From the NCBI GenBank assembly GCA_005281725.1, contig SSBO01000009.1, forward strand, positions 4,352,163 to 4,416,162: a stretch of 64,000 bases of DNA. Direction: 5' to 3'. Of this stretch, positions 63,080-64,000 are shown piece after piece. The number at the start of each line of letters is the position of its first letter. Within the stretch, counting starts at the first letter, position 1. A program made the position numbers and the translations under genes. This stretch comes from Wuchereria bancrofti. Lineage: Eukaryota > Nematoda > Chromadorea > Rhabditida > Onchocercidae. The notes under the pieces were generated by a model. That model was not told where the DNA came from. It made no database searches and saw only the letters and a list, made by a program, of their open reading frames with translations.

Positions 63080-64000
63080 CTGAAAGCACATGTTAGCACT
63101 GAACTGCATCTATAAATACAAAACAAAATGTTTTTATTCCCTATTGGTACTCTTAAATTACTCCACTATAGATGGAAGACAACTGTACTCATGCTATCTT
63201 CTGAATATTTAGAAGCACTGCATAAAATGATAGGCAAATATCCCTTCAAGAGTTGCAAACAAACCTAAAAAAAGGGACCAACGCGGCGATTAAACACTCT
63301 CAAACCAAATCACAACATTCGTGCTTGTCTTCCGCTTCACGGTCGGGCGGGGAAGGGAATAATAAATGTAACGAAAGATCAAACGTTCTTCTTGATTTTA
63401 TTCTACTTTACTGAGAGTCTACTAAGGTTGAGAGGAACGTAAATCCAAGTCTGAGCATTTAAAAAACCTCTGACAGGAGTCCATCAGTAAGGGGTACTCC
63501 TTTGCCAGGCTTAATCCATACTCAGTCTGAGACAATAACAAAAGCTTAAGATACAAAGGAAAGAGAAAACAGTCTATGAAACTTACCACTACTCTCACAC
63601 TACTTGTCGCCCCCACACTAAACCTATAACACACAACACAAACACACAAGCATAGACCAACCTAACAACCCCCCAAAACAGTCCGTCCAAGTCATCGTAA
63701 CATACACAGATTTTAGAGTAATTTTGGAGCAAGAGAGAAAGACATTCGTAAAATAGTACCGAAATGATGAGAGGCGAAGGCAAAGATACGATGCATTTAA
63801 AGGATACAACTGCGAAGGCAATACATGAATCTAAGAATTCCGTTTGGAGAGTTTAGAAAGCAAATCCGAAAAGAAGAAAAGAGAGCACGCATAAAGCCGG
63901 GGAAGGAAGAGAAGCAGATAAAACAAAAAGAAAACGGCCACTTTAGATTATAGTCATTGTTGTCCAGAGTGACAGCATGAAAATGCTTTCTCACAGGATG
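63080..64000. other. Upstream region of RPS6 to the window edge
   Basis: About 0.9 kb with a GC-richer patch near 63290-63350 and C/A-rich runs at 63585-63680. It should contain RPS6 promoter elements. I see no exon with a recognisable product. Confidence 0.45.

Overview
This is nuclear DNA of a nematode, most likely a filarial (onchocercid) worm. It is strongly AT-rich. Genes are split into many short exons (median about 140 bases) joined by introns with TTTYAG-like 3' sites and GTAAG/GTGAG-like 5' sites. Several genes have a TTTCAG or TTTTAG acceptor a few bases before the ATG, as expected for spliced-leader trans-splicing. The products match nematode or metazoan families. The species cannot be named from the sequence. 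There is one run of 69 Ns (15033-15101).

Layout. Positions 1-13560 are a minus-strand block. In transcription order it holds an ARL14EP-like Cys-rich protein (13557-12065), adenylosuccinate synthetase (10538-7674), a sequestosome-1/p62 homologue with PB1, ZZ, LIR-like and UBA parts (6479-2636), and a Serinc multi-pass membrane protein whose 3' exons lie beyond the left edge (1695-226). Positions 13.6-15.5 kb are non-coding with TG microsatellites around the N gap. From 15.5 to 61 kb the recognised genes are on the plus strand: a secreted Cys-containing protein of unknown function (15539-17911), a single-pass membrane protein of unknown function (25479-27655), a CRAL-TRIO/GOLD protein (31694-34635), Pellino E3 ligase (42592-47126), LAMTOR3 (48721-49780) and a Dicer-related RIG-I-like helicase, DRH (52878-60982). 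Ribosomal protein S6 is on the minus strand (63053-61447), tail to tail with the helicase. Gene deserts of 4-8 kb separate the plus-strand genes.

The models were built by hand from splice signals and reading phase. Ten genes are recognised or supported; for nine of them (all except the truncated Serinc) the exon phases close from start to stop codon. The reconstructed lengths agree with the families where a family is known: p62 488 aa, ADSS 435 aa, ARL14EP-like 166 aa, CRAL-TRIO/GOLD 381 aa, Pellino about 515 aa plus a possible 41-aa extension, LAMTOR3 122 aa, DRH 1033 aa and RPS6 248 aa.

The most unusual structure is a pair of 871-base inverted arms (45277-46147 and 50894-51764). They differ at one position that I saw. 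The left arm carries Pellino coding exons 7 and 8. The right arm is an antisense copy lying beyond LAMTOR3, and next to it is a third, internally deleted copy of exon 7. If transcribed, the arms could form a long hairpin. By position only, they lie next to a dsRNA-sensing-type helicase gene. Other points are a GC-AG intron inside the helicase motif II region, several local tandem and dispersed duplications, and two small candidate coding segments that I could not assign.
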